Shown piece after piece: positions 9,730 through 17,613 of a stretch of DNA of 64,000 nucleotides; position 1 is the first letter of the stretch; every line of letters starts with the position of its first letter. A program made the translations under genes and the position numbers. The stretch lies in NCBI RefSeq assembly GCF_017308975.1, contig NZ_JADWPD010000018.1, positions 62,001 through 126,000 on the forward strand, in the 5' to 3' direction. Below the pieces are notes generated by a model. That model was not told the origin of the DNA. It worked only from the letters and a program-made list of their open reading frames with translations, and did no database searches. The stretch is from Amycolatopsis sp. MtRt-6. GTDB lineage: Bacteria > Actinomycetota > Actinomycetes > Mycobacteriales > Pseudonocardiaceae.

Positions 9730-10493
9730 CCGTCAACGGGCTGCGCACGAACGTACAGCTCGTGCCCGCCGGTGGCACCGAGACCGTGGTGTTCCTGCAC
9801 GGCATGGGCACCGACAGCCTGGCGAGCTTCTACCTGACGCTGGCGCCGCCGGTCGCGGCCGCCGGCATCGACGTGATCAGCTACGACCTGCGCGGGCACG
9901 GCAAGACCGAGCGGCCCGAGCGCGGGTACACGCTCGGCGACTTCGTCGCGGACCTCGACGACCTGCTGCGGCAGCTCGGCGTTTCGCGCCCCGTTCACCT
10001 GGTAGGCAACAGCTTCGGCGGCACACTCGCCTACAGCTACGCCGTGGCGTGTCCGGAGCGCGTCCGCAGCATCGTGTGCATCGAGTCGGAGCCGGCGACC
10101 GCGGTGTGGGCGGAGAAGATGAGCGCGATCCTCGCGTACACCGTGCGGTTCCTGCAGGTCGAGGAGAGTTTTGCCTGGATCGAGGCGAACTTCAGCGCGC
10201 ACCACCGGCGGCTGGCGCGGCTGGCGGCCGAGCGGATCACGTCGACGTCGATGGCCGAGGAGGTGCCGCTCGGGCCGTTGCTGACCTGGGACCAGGTCGC
10301 GGCGATCGGCTGCCCGGTGCTGTCCATCCTGGGCAGTCACGGCTACCAGGCCGACGACCTTGAAGCGCTGACGTCGCTGCTGCCGAACGGCGAGCTGCAC
10401 GTGTTCGAGGGCCAGGGGCATTCGGTGCTGGTGGAACAGCACCGGGAGGTGCGCGAGCTGGTGCTCGAGTGGATCGAACGGCACGCGGCGTGA
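9717..10493 (+). CDS. Alpha/beta hydrolase, possible chain-releasing thioesterase
   Basis: An alpha/beta-hydrolase of 258 aa. The nucleophile is Ser99 in GNSFGG, the oxyanion region is HGMG near residue 24, and the catalytic histidine is His235 in GQGHSVL. I chose GTG 9717 because a GGGGGA ribosome-binding site ends six bases before it; ATG 9726, which overlaps the ACP stop, would also work. Its place directly after the ACP suggests it hydrolyses or transfers the acyl chain. The fold alone cannot separate thioesterase, esterase or epoxide hydrolase. Confidence 0.82.
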   Translation: MPTMTVNGLRTNVQLVPAGGTETVVFLHGMGTDSLASFYLTLAPPVAAAGIDVISYDLRGHGKTERPERGYTLGDFVADLDDLLRQLGVSRPVHLVGNSFGGTLAYSYAVACPERVRSIVCIESEPATAVWAEKMSAILAYTVRFLQVEESFAWIEANFSAHHRRLARLAAERITSTSMAEEVPLGPLLTWDQVAAIGCPVLSILGSHGYQADDLEALTSLLPNGELHVFEGQGHSVLVEQHREVRELVLEWIERHAA

Positions 10494-11599
10494 GGTTCCT
10501 GCTGGTCGTGCCGCCGCTGGCCGGGCACGTGGCGCCGCTCCGCGGGGTGGCATCGGTGCTGTCGTCGCGGGGGCACCAGGTGGCGTGGTGCGGTCCTTGC
10601 CCGGAACTGTCCACTTTGGTCTCGGGGCGCGTGTTCCCGGCGGGGGACTCGGCGCCGTTCGCGGTGTCACGGCGTCCGCCGGGGCTGCGCGGGTTCGCCG
10701 CGTTGAAGTACCTGTGGGAGTCGTACCTGGTGCCGTTGGCGGACGCGATGGTGCCGGGGGTCGCCGCCGCGGTGGCCGATTTCGCCCCGGACGTCGTGGT
10801 CGTCGACCAGCAGGCCATGGCGGGCGCGCTGGTGGCGTCGCGGTGCGGCCTGCCGTGGGCGACGTCGGCGTCGACGTCCACCGAGCTGGCCGACCCGCTG
10901 GGCGCGCTGCCGAAGATCGCGTCCTGGGTCGCGGAGTTGCAGGCCGGGTTGCGCGCCCGGCACGGCGTGCGGCTCGGTGACCTGCGGTTTTCGCCGCACC
11001 TGGTGCTGGCGTTCACGACCCGGGCGCTGGCTGGGGAGTCGCGGAGGGCAGTGTCCTACGTCGGGCCCGCCTTGCCTGCTGCCGCGGCCGGGTGGTCTCT
11101 TGTGGACGATCGCCCGCTGGTCGTGGTCACCTTGGGGACGTCGAATGCCATGGCAGGTGCGCGGTTCCTGGCCGAGAGCGTCGACGCGCTGGCCGGGATG
11201 CCGTCGGTGCGGGGGCTGGTGGTCGACCCGACGGGCTCGCTGGTGAGCGAAAGCGTCACGCTGGCGCGCCGGATCCCGCAGGTGGCGGTGTTCGCGCGGG
11301 CATCGGTGGTGGTCTGCCACGGCGGTCACAACACGGTGTGCGAAGCCCTGTCGGCCGGGGTGCCGCTGGTGGTGGCCCCGATCCGCGACGACCAGTCGAT
11401 GCTGGCCCAGCAGGTGGTCGCGGCCTCGGCAGGCGTGCGGCTGCGGTTCGACCGCGCGAAGGCGGCGGACATCCGCGCGGCAATCGAGTCGGCGGAGCAG
11501 TGCCGACCGGGCGCGGCGAAGATCCGCGAGTCCTTCGAGGCGGCCGGCGGAGCCGAGGAAGCGGCAACGCGCTTGGAATCTCTGCTGGGCCGTGATTGA
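10490..11599 (+). CDS. GT1-family (macrolide/UGT-type) glycosyltransferase
   Basis: Glycosyltransferase of 369 aa with a GT-B fold. The N-terminus reads FLLVVPPLAGHVAP, as in MGT/CalG-type enzymes. The donor-binding motif near residues 275-305 includes CHGGHNTVCEAL, GVPLVVAP and DDQ. The GTG start overlaps the hydrolase stop. It most likely glycosylates the product of this locus using a nucleotide sugar; no sugar-synthesis genes are in view, so the sugar may come from primary metabolism. The last two codons and the stop fall in the first unit of the downstream intergenic repeat. Confidence 0.87.
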   Translation: MRFLLVVPPLAGHVAPLRGVASVLSSRGHQVAWCGPCPELSTLVSGRVFPAGDSAPFAVSRRPPGLRGFAALKYLWESYLVPLADAMVPGVAAAVADFAPDVVVVDQQAMAGALVASRCGLPWATSASTSTELADPLGALPKIASWVAELQAGLRARHGVRLGDLRFSPHLVLAFTTRALAGESRRAVSYVGPALPAAAAGWSLVDDRPLVVVTLGTSNAMAGARFLAESVDALAGMPSVRGLVVDPTGSLVSESVTLARRIPQVAVFARASVVVCHGGHNTVCEALSAGVPLVVAPIRDDQSMLAQQVVAASAGVRLRFDRAKAADIRAAIESAEQCRPGAAKIRESFEAAGGAEEAATRLESLLGRD

Positions 11600-11729
11600 G
11601 GAGGCATCACACGTGATCAGAGGGGCATCATTCGTGTCTGGAGGGGAACTACGTGTGATTGGAGGGGCATCACGCTGATGCCCCTCCAATCACAGGTGAT
11701 GCCCCTCCAATCACGAATGATGCCCCTCG
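11591..11729. repeat. Family A intergenic palindromic repeat array (3'-3' junction)
   Basis: About seven degenerate units of roughly 20 bases, consensus near CGTGATTGGAGGGGCATCA. Four read forward (from 11591, 11612, 11633, 11652) and then three inverted. The arms meet around 11671, where GGAGGGGCATCA faces TGATGCCCCTCC. The array sits between convergent genes, so it can fold into strong hairpins acting as a bidirectional terminator. It overlaps the ends of both neighbours: the glycosyltransferase ends RD-stop and the ABC permease ends GHHS-stop within repeat units. The same family recurs at 26082-26226. Confidence 0.8.
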
Positions 11730-12550
11730 CGGAAGGTGCGGGCCGCCCAGAAGGAGCCGGCCAGCGCGGCCGCCGCCGCGATCAGCAGTGCCACCGGGAG
11801 GGACCAGCCGAGCGGGCGGGCCAGCGCCAGCGCGCGGGTCGCGTCGATCGCGTACGTCAGCGGGTTCACCGCCGAGACCGCGCGGACCCACGGCGGCATC
11901 GTGTCCAGGGGCATGTACGCGCTCGACGAGAACATCAGCGGGAACATCACCACGAACGACGCCGCCTGGAGCGTCTCCGCCTTGCGCAGCCACGTCGTGA
12001 TCGCCACGAACACCCAGCTCAGGCACCAGCCGACCACCAACGTCAGCACCAGCGCCAAGCCCAGGCCCGCCACCCCGCCCGCCGGGCGGAAGCCCAGGAA
12101 GACCACGCTCGCCACGGCCGTCACCACCAGCTGGACGCCCAGCCGCGCGGAGTCCGCCAACGTGCGGGCCACCAGGACCGAGAACAGCGAGATCGGCAGG
12201 CAGCGCAGCCGTCCGGTGAAGCCGCCGTAGATCTCCGCCAGCAGGCCCGCGCCCGAGCTCATCGCCGTCGTCATGGCGATGTTGACCAGCGTGGCCGGCA
12301 CCAGGAAGTTCACGTAACCCTGGTACGCCGCGACACCCGGCAGAGCGCCGACGCCGCTGAACACCTGGCTGAACAGCAACAGCAGCACCACCGGCTGCAA
12401 CAGGCCGAAGAAGACCAGCCGGCGGTCGCCGAACGCCGTGCGCAGCGAACGCGCGGTCAGGACCCGGACCTGCGTCCAGAAACCGGGTTCCGGCCAGGCC
12501 GCCGGGTCGCCGAGCGCGGTGACGGCCGCTCGGTGCCGGGACTGGGTCAC
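11711..12550 (-). CDS. ABC-2 type exporter permease (DrrB-like)
   Basis: Membrane subunit of a drug or lipid exporter, 279 aa. It has a cytoplasmic N-terminus and six hydrophobic segments typical of ABC-2 permeases (about residues 40-60, 75-100, 120-145, 155-185, 190-215 and 245-270). The GTG start overlaps the stop of the ATPase gene (GTGA). The final residues GHHS are encoded by the family A repeat, so the natural C-terminus may have been replaced by repeat sequence. It is convergent with the synthase operon and probably exports its product. Confidence 0.87.
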   Translation of the reverse strand: MTQSRHRAAVTALGDPAAWPEPGFWTQVRVLTARSLRTAFGDRRLVFFGLLQPVVLLLLFSQVFSGVGALPGVAAYQGYVNFLVPATLVNIAMTTAMSSGAGLLAEIYGGFTGRLRCLPISLFSVLVARTLADSARLGVQLVVTAVASVVFLGFRPAGGVAGLGLALVLTLVVGWCLSWVFVAITTWLRKAETLQAASFVVMFPLMFSSSAYMPLDTMPPWVRAVSAVNPLTYAIDATRALALARPLGWSLPVALLIAAAAALAGSFWAARTFREGHHS

Positions 12551-13476
12551 GACGCTGTCCGGTGCAGTGACAGGTAGACGTCGTCGAGCGTCGGCTCGGT
12601 CACCGTCAGGTCCCGCAGCGGCGCGCCCGCCGCCTCGAGCGCGCGGACCACCACCGGGATGTCACCCGGGCCGGACAACGGCACGGTGAGCACCAGCGCG
12701 GCCCGGCCGGGCGCGAGACCCAGGCGCGCCAACGCGTGCACCGCGCGCTGCAACGCCAGCTCGGTGCCGAACGTCAGCGTCGCCGTGCGGGTGCCGAGCC
12801 GGGCCTTCAGCTGCGCCGGCGTCCCCGACACGGTGATGCGCCCGAAGCCGAGGACGACGACATGGTCGGCCAGCCGGTCCGCCTCCTCGAGGTACTGGGT
12901 GGTGAGCACGACGGTGGTGCCGCGGGCGGCCAGGCCCTCGACGATCGTCCACAACCCGGCCCGGCTCACCGGGTCGAGCCCGGTCGTCGGCTCGTCGAGG
13001 AACAGCACCTGTGGTGCGCCGACGAGGCCCGCGGCCAGGTCCAGCCGCCGCCGCATGCCGCCGGAATACGTCCCTGCCGGGCGGTCGGCCGCGTCTTCGA
13101 GGCCGAAGGCCGCGATCAGCTCGGTGGCCCTGGCAAGCGCCTGCCGTGGCCGGGCGCCCAGCAGCCGGGCGATCAGCACGAGGTTCCCGCGGCCGGACAG
13201 GGCGTCGTCGACCGCGGCGAACTGCCCGGTCACGCCGATCCGCCGCCGGACCGCGCGGCCGCGCTGCACGACGTCGTAGCCGCAGACCCGGGCGGTGCCC
13301 GCGCTCGGCCGGACGCGCGTGCTGAGGATGTCGATCAGCGTGGTCTTCCCGGCGCCGTTGTGGCCGAGGACCGCCAGCACCGCGCCACGGGCGACGGTGA
13401 GGCTGATCCCGGCGAGCGCGGTGACTTCGCCGTACTGTTTCGCGAGGTCCGTCACGGCGATGACCGGCTGGGACAT
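12547..13476 (-). CDS. ABC exporter ATP-binding protein (DrrA-like)
   Basis: ATPase of 309 aa, of the daunorubicin-resistance DrrA type. Walker A is GHNGAGKTT, the signature is YSGGMRRRLDLA, Walker B is VLFLDEPTTGLD, and the C-terminal extension is typical of DrrA. ATG 13476 has AAGGAAAGGAG just upstream. It powers the permease encoded directly downstream. Other ABC-2 ATPases share these motifs, so the substrate is inferred only from the neighbouring glycosyltransferase and synthase genes. Confidence 0.9.
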   Translation of the reverse strand: MSQPVIAVTDLAKQYGEVTALAGISLTVARGAVLAVLGHNGAGKTTLIDILSTRVRPSAGTARVCGYDVVQRGRAVRRRIGVTGQFAAVDDALSGRGNLVLIARLLGARPRQALARATELIAAFGLEDAADRPAGTYSGGMRRRLDLAAGLVGAPQVLFLDEPTTGLDPVSRAGLWTIVEGLAARGTTVVLTTQYLEEADRLADHVVVLGFGRITVSGTPAQLKARLGTRTATLTFGTELALQRAVHALARLGLAPGRAALVLTVPLSGPGDIPVVVRALEAAGAPLRDLTVTEPTLDDVYLSLHRTAS

Positions 13477-13727
13477 GGCCGCTCCTTTCCTTGCCCCGGA
13501 AAAGGTATCGGGAGCTGTCGTCGCGATCAAGAAGATCGCCGTCATCCGCCGGGCGCGTGACAATTTTTACGGAATCGGATAGCACCCACGTGACAAGCGC
13601 TGACCTGCGTGACTCTTCCAGGAGGGGGCGATCCCCCGTGTGTGACAAAGAATGGGAAGCGGCTTGTTCACCCGGAAACACGGAGGTAGCTTTGCCGAAA
13701 TTCCCCCATTTCCCGAGGTGACGACCC
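13477..13727. promoter_or_regulatory. Divergent promoter region (ABC exporter / mce operon)
   Basis: A 251-base gap between the divergent ABC ATPase gene and the first gene of the mce operon. It is the least G+C-rich stretch nearby. On the plus strand GTGACA at 13557 and TAGCAC at 13580 are 17 bases apart and could be -35 and -10 elements for the operon. The GAGGTGA ribosome site for GTG 13728 lies at its end. The promoter call is tentative. Confidence 0.35.
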
Positions 13728-15281
13728 GTGAAGTTTTCGTGGAAGTCGAGAAAGCCCGCCTTCGGCCTGGCCGCCGTGACCGCCGCCGGGGTCGCGGCGG
13801 TCGTCGCGCTCGTCGGGGCGGGTCCGACCCAGGCCGCGCCGGTGAGCTTGACGCTGAACTACAACTGCCCGTTCCCGCTGATCGGCGACCAGGTCCTGGC
13901 GGTGAAGATCGACACGAACCTGCCCGACAACGCCGTCGCGGGTGCCGCGTCCACCCCGATCACCTTCGACGTCGACGTCACCGTGCCGGAGACCGCCACC
14001 GAGGGCCTCGCCCTGGTCGGCGCCACTTCGCTGGACGGCTCGGCGAAGGCCGCGGCCGTGCTCAAGTACCCGGTCGACAAGACCCTGAACCTGAACCTGC
14101 CGCTCACGATCCCCTCGACGCCGGTGCCGCCGTCGGGCGCGTTCCACGTCAAGAGCAGCGGCAAGGCGCCGGCGGTGACGTTCCCCAGCCCTGGCACCGC
14201 GTCGGTGACGGTCGGCAACTTCAGCACCACGATGACCCCGCGCACCGCGGACGGCCAGCCGACCGACCTCGGCACGTTCACGTCGGACTGCGTCGTGGTC
14301 CCGGGCCAGAACCAGCAGCTGGGCACGTTCGAGATCAAGCCGGCGGGCGGCACGACCACGCCGACCACTCCGACGACCCCCACGACCCCCACGACGGAGC
14401 CGACCACCCCGACGACCGAGCCGACGACTCCGACGACCGAGCCGACGACTCCCACGACGGAACCGACGACTCCGACCACGGAACCCACAACCCCCACCAC
14501 CGAGCCGACGACCCCGACCACCGAACCCACAACCCCGACCACGGAACCGACGACTCCCACCACCGAGCCGACGACTTCCACGACGGAACCGACCACGCCC
14601 ACGACGGAGCCGACGACTCCCACCACCGAGCCGACGACCCCGACCACGGAACCGACGACCCCGACCACGGAGCCGACGACCCCGACCACGGAGCCGACGA
14701 CCCCGACCACGGAGCCGACCACCCCGACGACCGAGCCGACGACGCCGACGACCCAGCCGACCACCCCACCGGGCAGCATCGACGTCAAATACTCCGTGCA
14801 GGGCAAATCGGTCCTCAAGCAGCTGCACGCCACACTGCCCCTCGGCCCGGGCACCCTGGACGCCAAGCTCGACGCGGCCTCCGGCAAGTTCGGCGCCCAG
14901 CTCGCGCTGCCGAAGTCGGACGTCCACTTCCGCGTCCTGGGTTTCATCCCGGCGTCCGCGACCGTGAAGCTCAACCAGGTCGGCGCGATCACCGGCACGC
15001 TCACCGCCGGCGCGGTCAAGGCGAACGCCCAGGTCGACGTCCAGCTCACCAAGGTCCGCGTGTTCGGCTTCCCGATCCTGTCGTCGAAGTCGTGCCACAC
15101 GGTCGAACCCGCCGCCGTGCCGCTGACGTCGGCACCCGGCTTCGACCCGCTCAAGGGCGGCAAGCTGACCGCGACCTACGGCATCCCGCGGTTCACCGGC
15201 TGCGGCTTCCTGACCGGCCTGATCACCGGTATCACCTCCGGCCCCGGCAACAAGCTGGACGTCACCCTCACCAAGAAGTGA
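13728..15281 (+). CDS. Secreted DUF6801-like protein with Thr/Pro/Glu repeat linker
   Basis: Exported protein of 517 aa and probable first gene of the mce operon. The signal peptide ends near QAAP (residue about 30). Domain 1 (about 35-205) starts LNYNCPFPLIG and has a second Cys in FTSDC. A linker of about 140 residues is built from the heptad TTEPTTP. Domain 2 (about 350-517) has conserved cysteines in KSCHTVEP and FTGCGF and ends SGPGNKL. Domain 1 resembles the actinobacterial DUF6801 family. Domain 2 also occurs in the genes at 15287, 36025 and 37318. GTG start with GAGGTGA six bases upstream. It is probably wall-spanning, with the linker crossing peptidoglycan. Function unknown; the operon points to lipid transport. 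Confidence 0.75.
   Translation: MKFSWKSRKPAFGLAAVTAAGVAAVVALVGAGPTQAAPVSLTLNYNCPFPLIGDQVLAVKIDTNLPDNAVAGAASTPITFDVDVTVPETATEGLALVGATSLDGSAKAAAVLKYPVDKTLNLNLPLTIPSTPVPPSGAFHVKSSGKAPAVTFPSPGTASVTVGNFSTTMTPRTADGQPTDLGTFTSDCVVVPGQNQQLGTFEIKPAGGTTTPTTPTTPTTPTTEPTTPTTEPTTPTTEPTTPTTEPTTPTTEPTTPTTEPTTPTTEPTTPTTEPTTPTTEPTTSTTEPTTPTTEPTTPTTEPTTPTTEPTTPTTEPTTPTTEPTTPTTEPTTPTTEPTTPTTQPTTPPGSIDVKYSVQGKSVLKQLHATLPLGPGTLDAKLDAASGKFGAQLALPKSDVHFRVLGFIPASATVKLNQVGAITGTLTAGAVKANAQVDVQLTKVRVFGFPILSSKSCHTVEPAAVPLTSAPGFDPLKGGKLTATYGIPRFTGCGFLTGLITGITSGPGNKLDVTLTKK
14350..14769 (+). repeat. Tandem 21-base repeat encoding TTEPTTP heptads
   Basis: Roughly twenty tandem copies of a 21-base unit encoding TTEPTTP. One copy has TTS for TTP, and the last has Q for E. 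Synonymous changes are scattered through the units, so the array is not freshly amplified. It encodes the extended linker of the secreted protein at 13728 and probably varies in length between strains. Confidence 0.9.
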
Positions 15282-15286
15282 ACTCG

Positions 15287-16015
15287 ATGACGCTGACCCG
15301 ATTCGCGCTGCCGCTCGTGCTGGCAGTGGCCGCGTTCTCGCTCGGTGCCGCGGAAGCCGCGCCGGGCGAGAACGCACCGCCACCACCACAAGCGGCCGCC
15401 ACGCAGATCCCCTTCGGCTTCACCCTCGGGGACGCGCAGCAGCCGACCACGAGCCACGTGGCCAAGCTCGGGTCCGACATCGCCTTCCCGCCGGGCACCT
15501 TCGACGGCTTCCTCGGCGGTCTCACGAACACCGTGCCGATCACCGGCAAGCTGACCATCCCGCCTGCGAACGGCTACTTCGTCGCGTTCCGGTTCATGCC
15601 GACTACCGGCCGGGTCGAGATCGTCCCGGACGGCGACGCGTCCGGCACGGCCACCGTGCGCACGGGCAAGGACAAGGACTGCAAGGCCACGCAGACCAAC
15701 ATCTGCGCCGACACCGACGTCACCGCCAAGGTCTTCATCAAGCTCTCGGACGTCAAGGTGGACGGCAAGCCCCTCGACGTCGGCCCGGGCTGCCGGACCG
15801 CCCAGCCCGCGGCGGTGAACATCAAGGCGCTGGTGCCGATTTCCCCACCGGCGCCGCCGGTCAAGGTGACGTCGACCTTCACCACGCCGCCGTTCGCCGG
15901 GTGCGTCGGGCACGAGGACGTCAGCCGGCTGCTCACCGGCCTGGTTTCCGGGCCCGGCAACACCTTCGTCTCGAACCTCCAGCTGCGCTGCTTCAGCACC
16001 GGGTGCAAGCCATGA
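15287..16015 (+). CDS. Secreted single-domain protein coupled to the mce operon
   Basis: Exported protein of 242 aa. A signal peptide ends near AEAAP, and a short proline-rich stretch follows. The remainder corresponds to domain 2 of the preceding protein: Cys in GPGCRTAQPAAV, Cys in FAGCVG, and SGPGNTF near the end. It has extra cysteines (KDCKATQTNIC and SNLQLRCFSTGC) not seen in the relatives. ATG 15287 lies five bases after the previous stop; GTG 15278 is an alternative. Its stop overlaps the first yrbE gene (ATGA), which ties it to the Mce transporter. A periplasmic or wall role in lipid hand-over is an inference. Confidence 0.72.
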   Translation: MTLTRFALPLVLAVAAFSLGAAEAAPGENAPPPPQAAATQIPFGFTLGDAQQPTTSHVAKLGSDIAFPPGTFDGFLGGLTNTVPITGKLTIPPANGYFVAFRFMPTTGRVEIVPDGDASGTATVRTGKDKDCKATQTNICADTDVTAKVFIKLSDVKVDGKPLDVGPGCRTAQPAAVNIKALVPISPPAPPVKVTSTFTTPPFAGCVGHEDVSRLLTGLVSGPGNTFVSNLQLRCFSTGCKP

Positions 16016-16797
16016 CGATCCAGGTGCGGCAGCGAGCGGCCAACGGCCTGCGCGAGTTCGGCCGGATGTGCGCGATGGGTCTCGATGTCCTCGTCGCCAT
16101 GCTCCGCCGCCCGTACCAGGTGCGGGAGTTCGTCCAGCAGTTCTGGTTCATCGCCAGCGTGTCCATCACGCCGGCCATCCTGGTGTCCATCCCGTTCGGC
16201 GCGGTGATCTCGCTGCAGCTCGGCTCGCTCACCAGCCAGATCGGCGCCCAGCAGTTCAACGGCGCGGCGAGCGTGCTGGCCGTCGTGCAGCAGGCCAGCC
16301 CGATCGTGACGACGCTGATCATCGCCGGCGCGGGCGGCAGCGCCATCTGCGCCGACCTCGGCGCGCGCAGCATCCGCGAGGAGATCGCCGCGATGGAGGT
16401 GCTCGGCGTCTCGCCGATCCACCGGCTGGTCGTGCCGCGCGTGCAGGCCGCCGTTGGCGTGTCCGTGCTGCTCAACGGCCTGGTCAGCGTGGTCGGCGTG
16501 CTCGGCGGCTACTTCTTCACCGTGATCGTCCAGGGCGGCACGCCCGGCGCGTACCTGGCCAGTTTCAACGCCCTCGCGCAGCTGCCCGACCTCGTCGTCA
16601 GCTCGATCAAGGCCGTCATCTTCGGCTTCCTCGCCGGCGTCGTCGCGGCCTACCGCGGCCTGAACCCGAAGGGCGGCCCCAAGGGCGTCGGCGACGTCGT
16701 CAACCAGTCCGTCGTCATCACGTTCCTGCTGCTGTTCTTCGTCAACACCGTGCTCACCGCGCTGTACCTGCAGCTCGTCCCCGCGAAGGGAACCTGA
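16012..16797 (+). CDS. yrbEA: YrbE/MlaE-type permease A of the Mce transporter
   Basis: Integral membrane permease of 261 aa from the MlaE family, with about five to six membrane segments. The family motif lies in GARSIREEIAAMEVLG at about residue 125. With YrbEB it forms the membrane core of the Mce lipid importer, which uses a separate MceG-type ATPase; no such ATPase is in the window. The ATG overlaps the upstream stop. The start of the next gene directly follows its stop. Confidence 0.93.
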   Translation: MTIQVRQRAANGLREFGRMCAMGLDVLVAMLRRPYQVREFVQQFWFIASVSITPAILVSIPFGAVISLQLGSLTSQIGAQQFNGAASVLAVVQQASPIVTTLIIAGAGGSAICADLGARSIREEIAAMEVLGVSPIHRLVVPRVQAAVGVSVLLNGLVSVVGVLGGYFFTVIVQGGTPGAYLASFNALAQLPDLVVSSIKAVIFGFLAGVVAAYRGLNPKGGPKGVGDVVNQSVVITFLLLFFVNTVLTALYLQLVPAKGT

Positions 16798-17613
16798 GTG
16801 GCCATCCTCGGCAAACCCGGCGACCGGCTGTTCGACCTCGGCGACCAGCTGCTCTTCTACGTCCGCGCGCTCGCGGCCGTCCCGCTGGCCGTGACGCGTT
16901 ACTTCCGCGAAGTCGTGCGCCTGCTGGCCGAAGTGACGTTCGGCAGCGGTGCCCTCGCGGTGATCGGCGGCACGATCGGCGTGATGGTTGGGCTGTGCGT
17001 GTTCACCGGCGTCACCGTGGGCCTGCAGGGCTTCAGCGCGCTGAACCAGATCAACATCTCGGCGATGACCGGGTTCCTGACGGCGTACTTCAACACGCGC
17101 GAGATCGCGCCGCTGGTGGCGGGGCTCGCGCTGTCGTCCACTGTGGGCAGTGGGTTCACCGCGCAGCTCGGCGCGATGCGCATCTCCGAAGAGATCGACG
17201 CGCTGGAGGTGATGGCCGTGCGGAGCATGCCGTACCTGGTCACCACCCGGATCGTGGCCGGGTTCGTCGCGATCATCCCGCTGTACGTCATCGGCCTGCT
17301 GATCTCCTACCTCGGTTCGCGGCTCACCACGGTCGTCTTCTTCGGACAGTCCGGCGGTACCTACGACCACTACTTCACGCTGTTCCTGCCACCCGGCGAC
17401 GTGCTGTGGTCGTTCGGCAAGGTGCTCGTCTTCAGCGTCGGCGTGATCCTGACGCACTGCTTCTACGGCTACCGCGCGAGCGGCGGTCCGGCCGGGGTCG
17501 GCGTGGCGGTCGGCCGGGCCGTGCGGACGTCGATCGTGCTGATCAGCGTGCTCGACCTGTTCCTTTCCCTCGCCATCTGGGGCGCGACGACCACGGTGAA
17601 GGTGTCCGGATGA
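16798..17613 (+). CDS. yrbEB: YrbE/MlaE-type permease B of the Mce transporter
   Basis: Second MlaE-family permease, 271 aa, paralogous to YrbEA. It carries the conserved loop AMRISEEIDALEVM near residue 125 and about five hydrophobic segments. GTG 16798 follows the upstream stop with no gap. The stop overlaps the mceA start (ATGA). Pairs of YrbE genes immediately before six mce genes are the standard actinobacterial arrangement. Confidence 0.93.
   Translation: MAILGKPGDRLFDLGDQLLFYVRALAAVPLAVTRYFREVVRLLAEVTFGSGALAVIGGTIGVMVGLCVFTGVTVGLQGFSALNQINISAMTGFLTAYFNTREIAPLVAGLALSSTVGSGFTAQLGAMRISEEIDALEVMAVRSMPYLVTTRIVAGFVAIIPLYVIGLLISYLGSRLTTVVFFGQSGGTYDHYFTLFLPPGDVLWSFGKVLVFSVGVILTHCFYGYRASGGPAGVGVAVGRAVRTSIVLISVLDLFLSLAIWGATTTVKVSG

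Noticed and set aside
11591-11729. CRISPR array
   Set aside because: The units are nearly contiguous, degenerate and change orientation at the centre; there are no spacers and no cas genes.
13859-15163. Minus-strand frame encoding a long valine/glycine repeat
   Set aside because: It is the reverse complement of the TTEPTTP repeat of the secreted protein, with no start site or signal peptide of its own.
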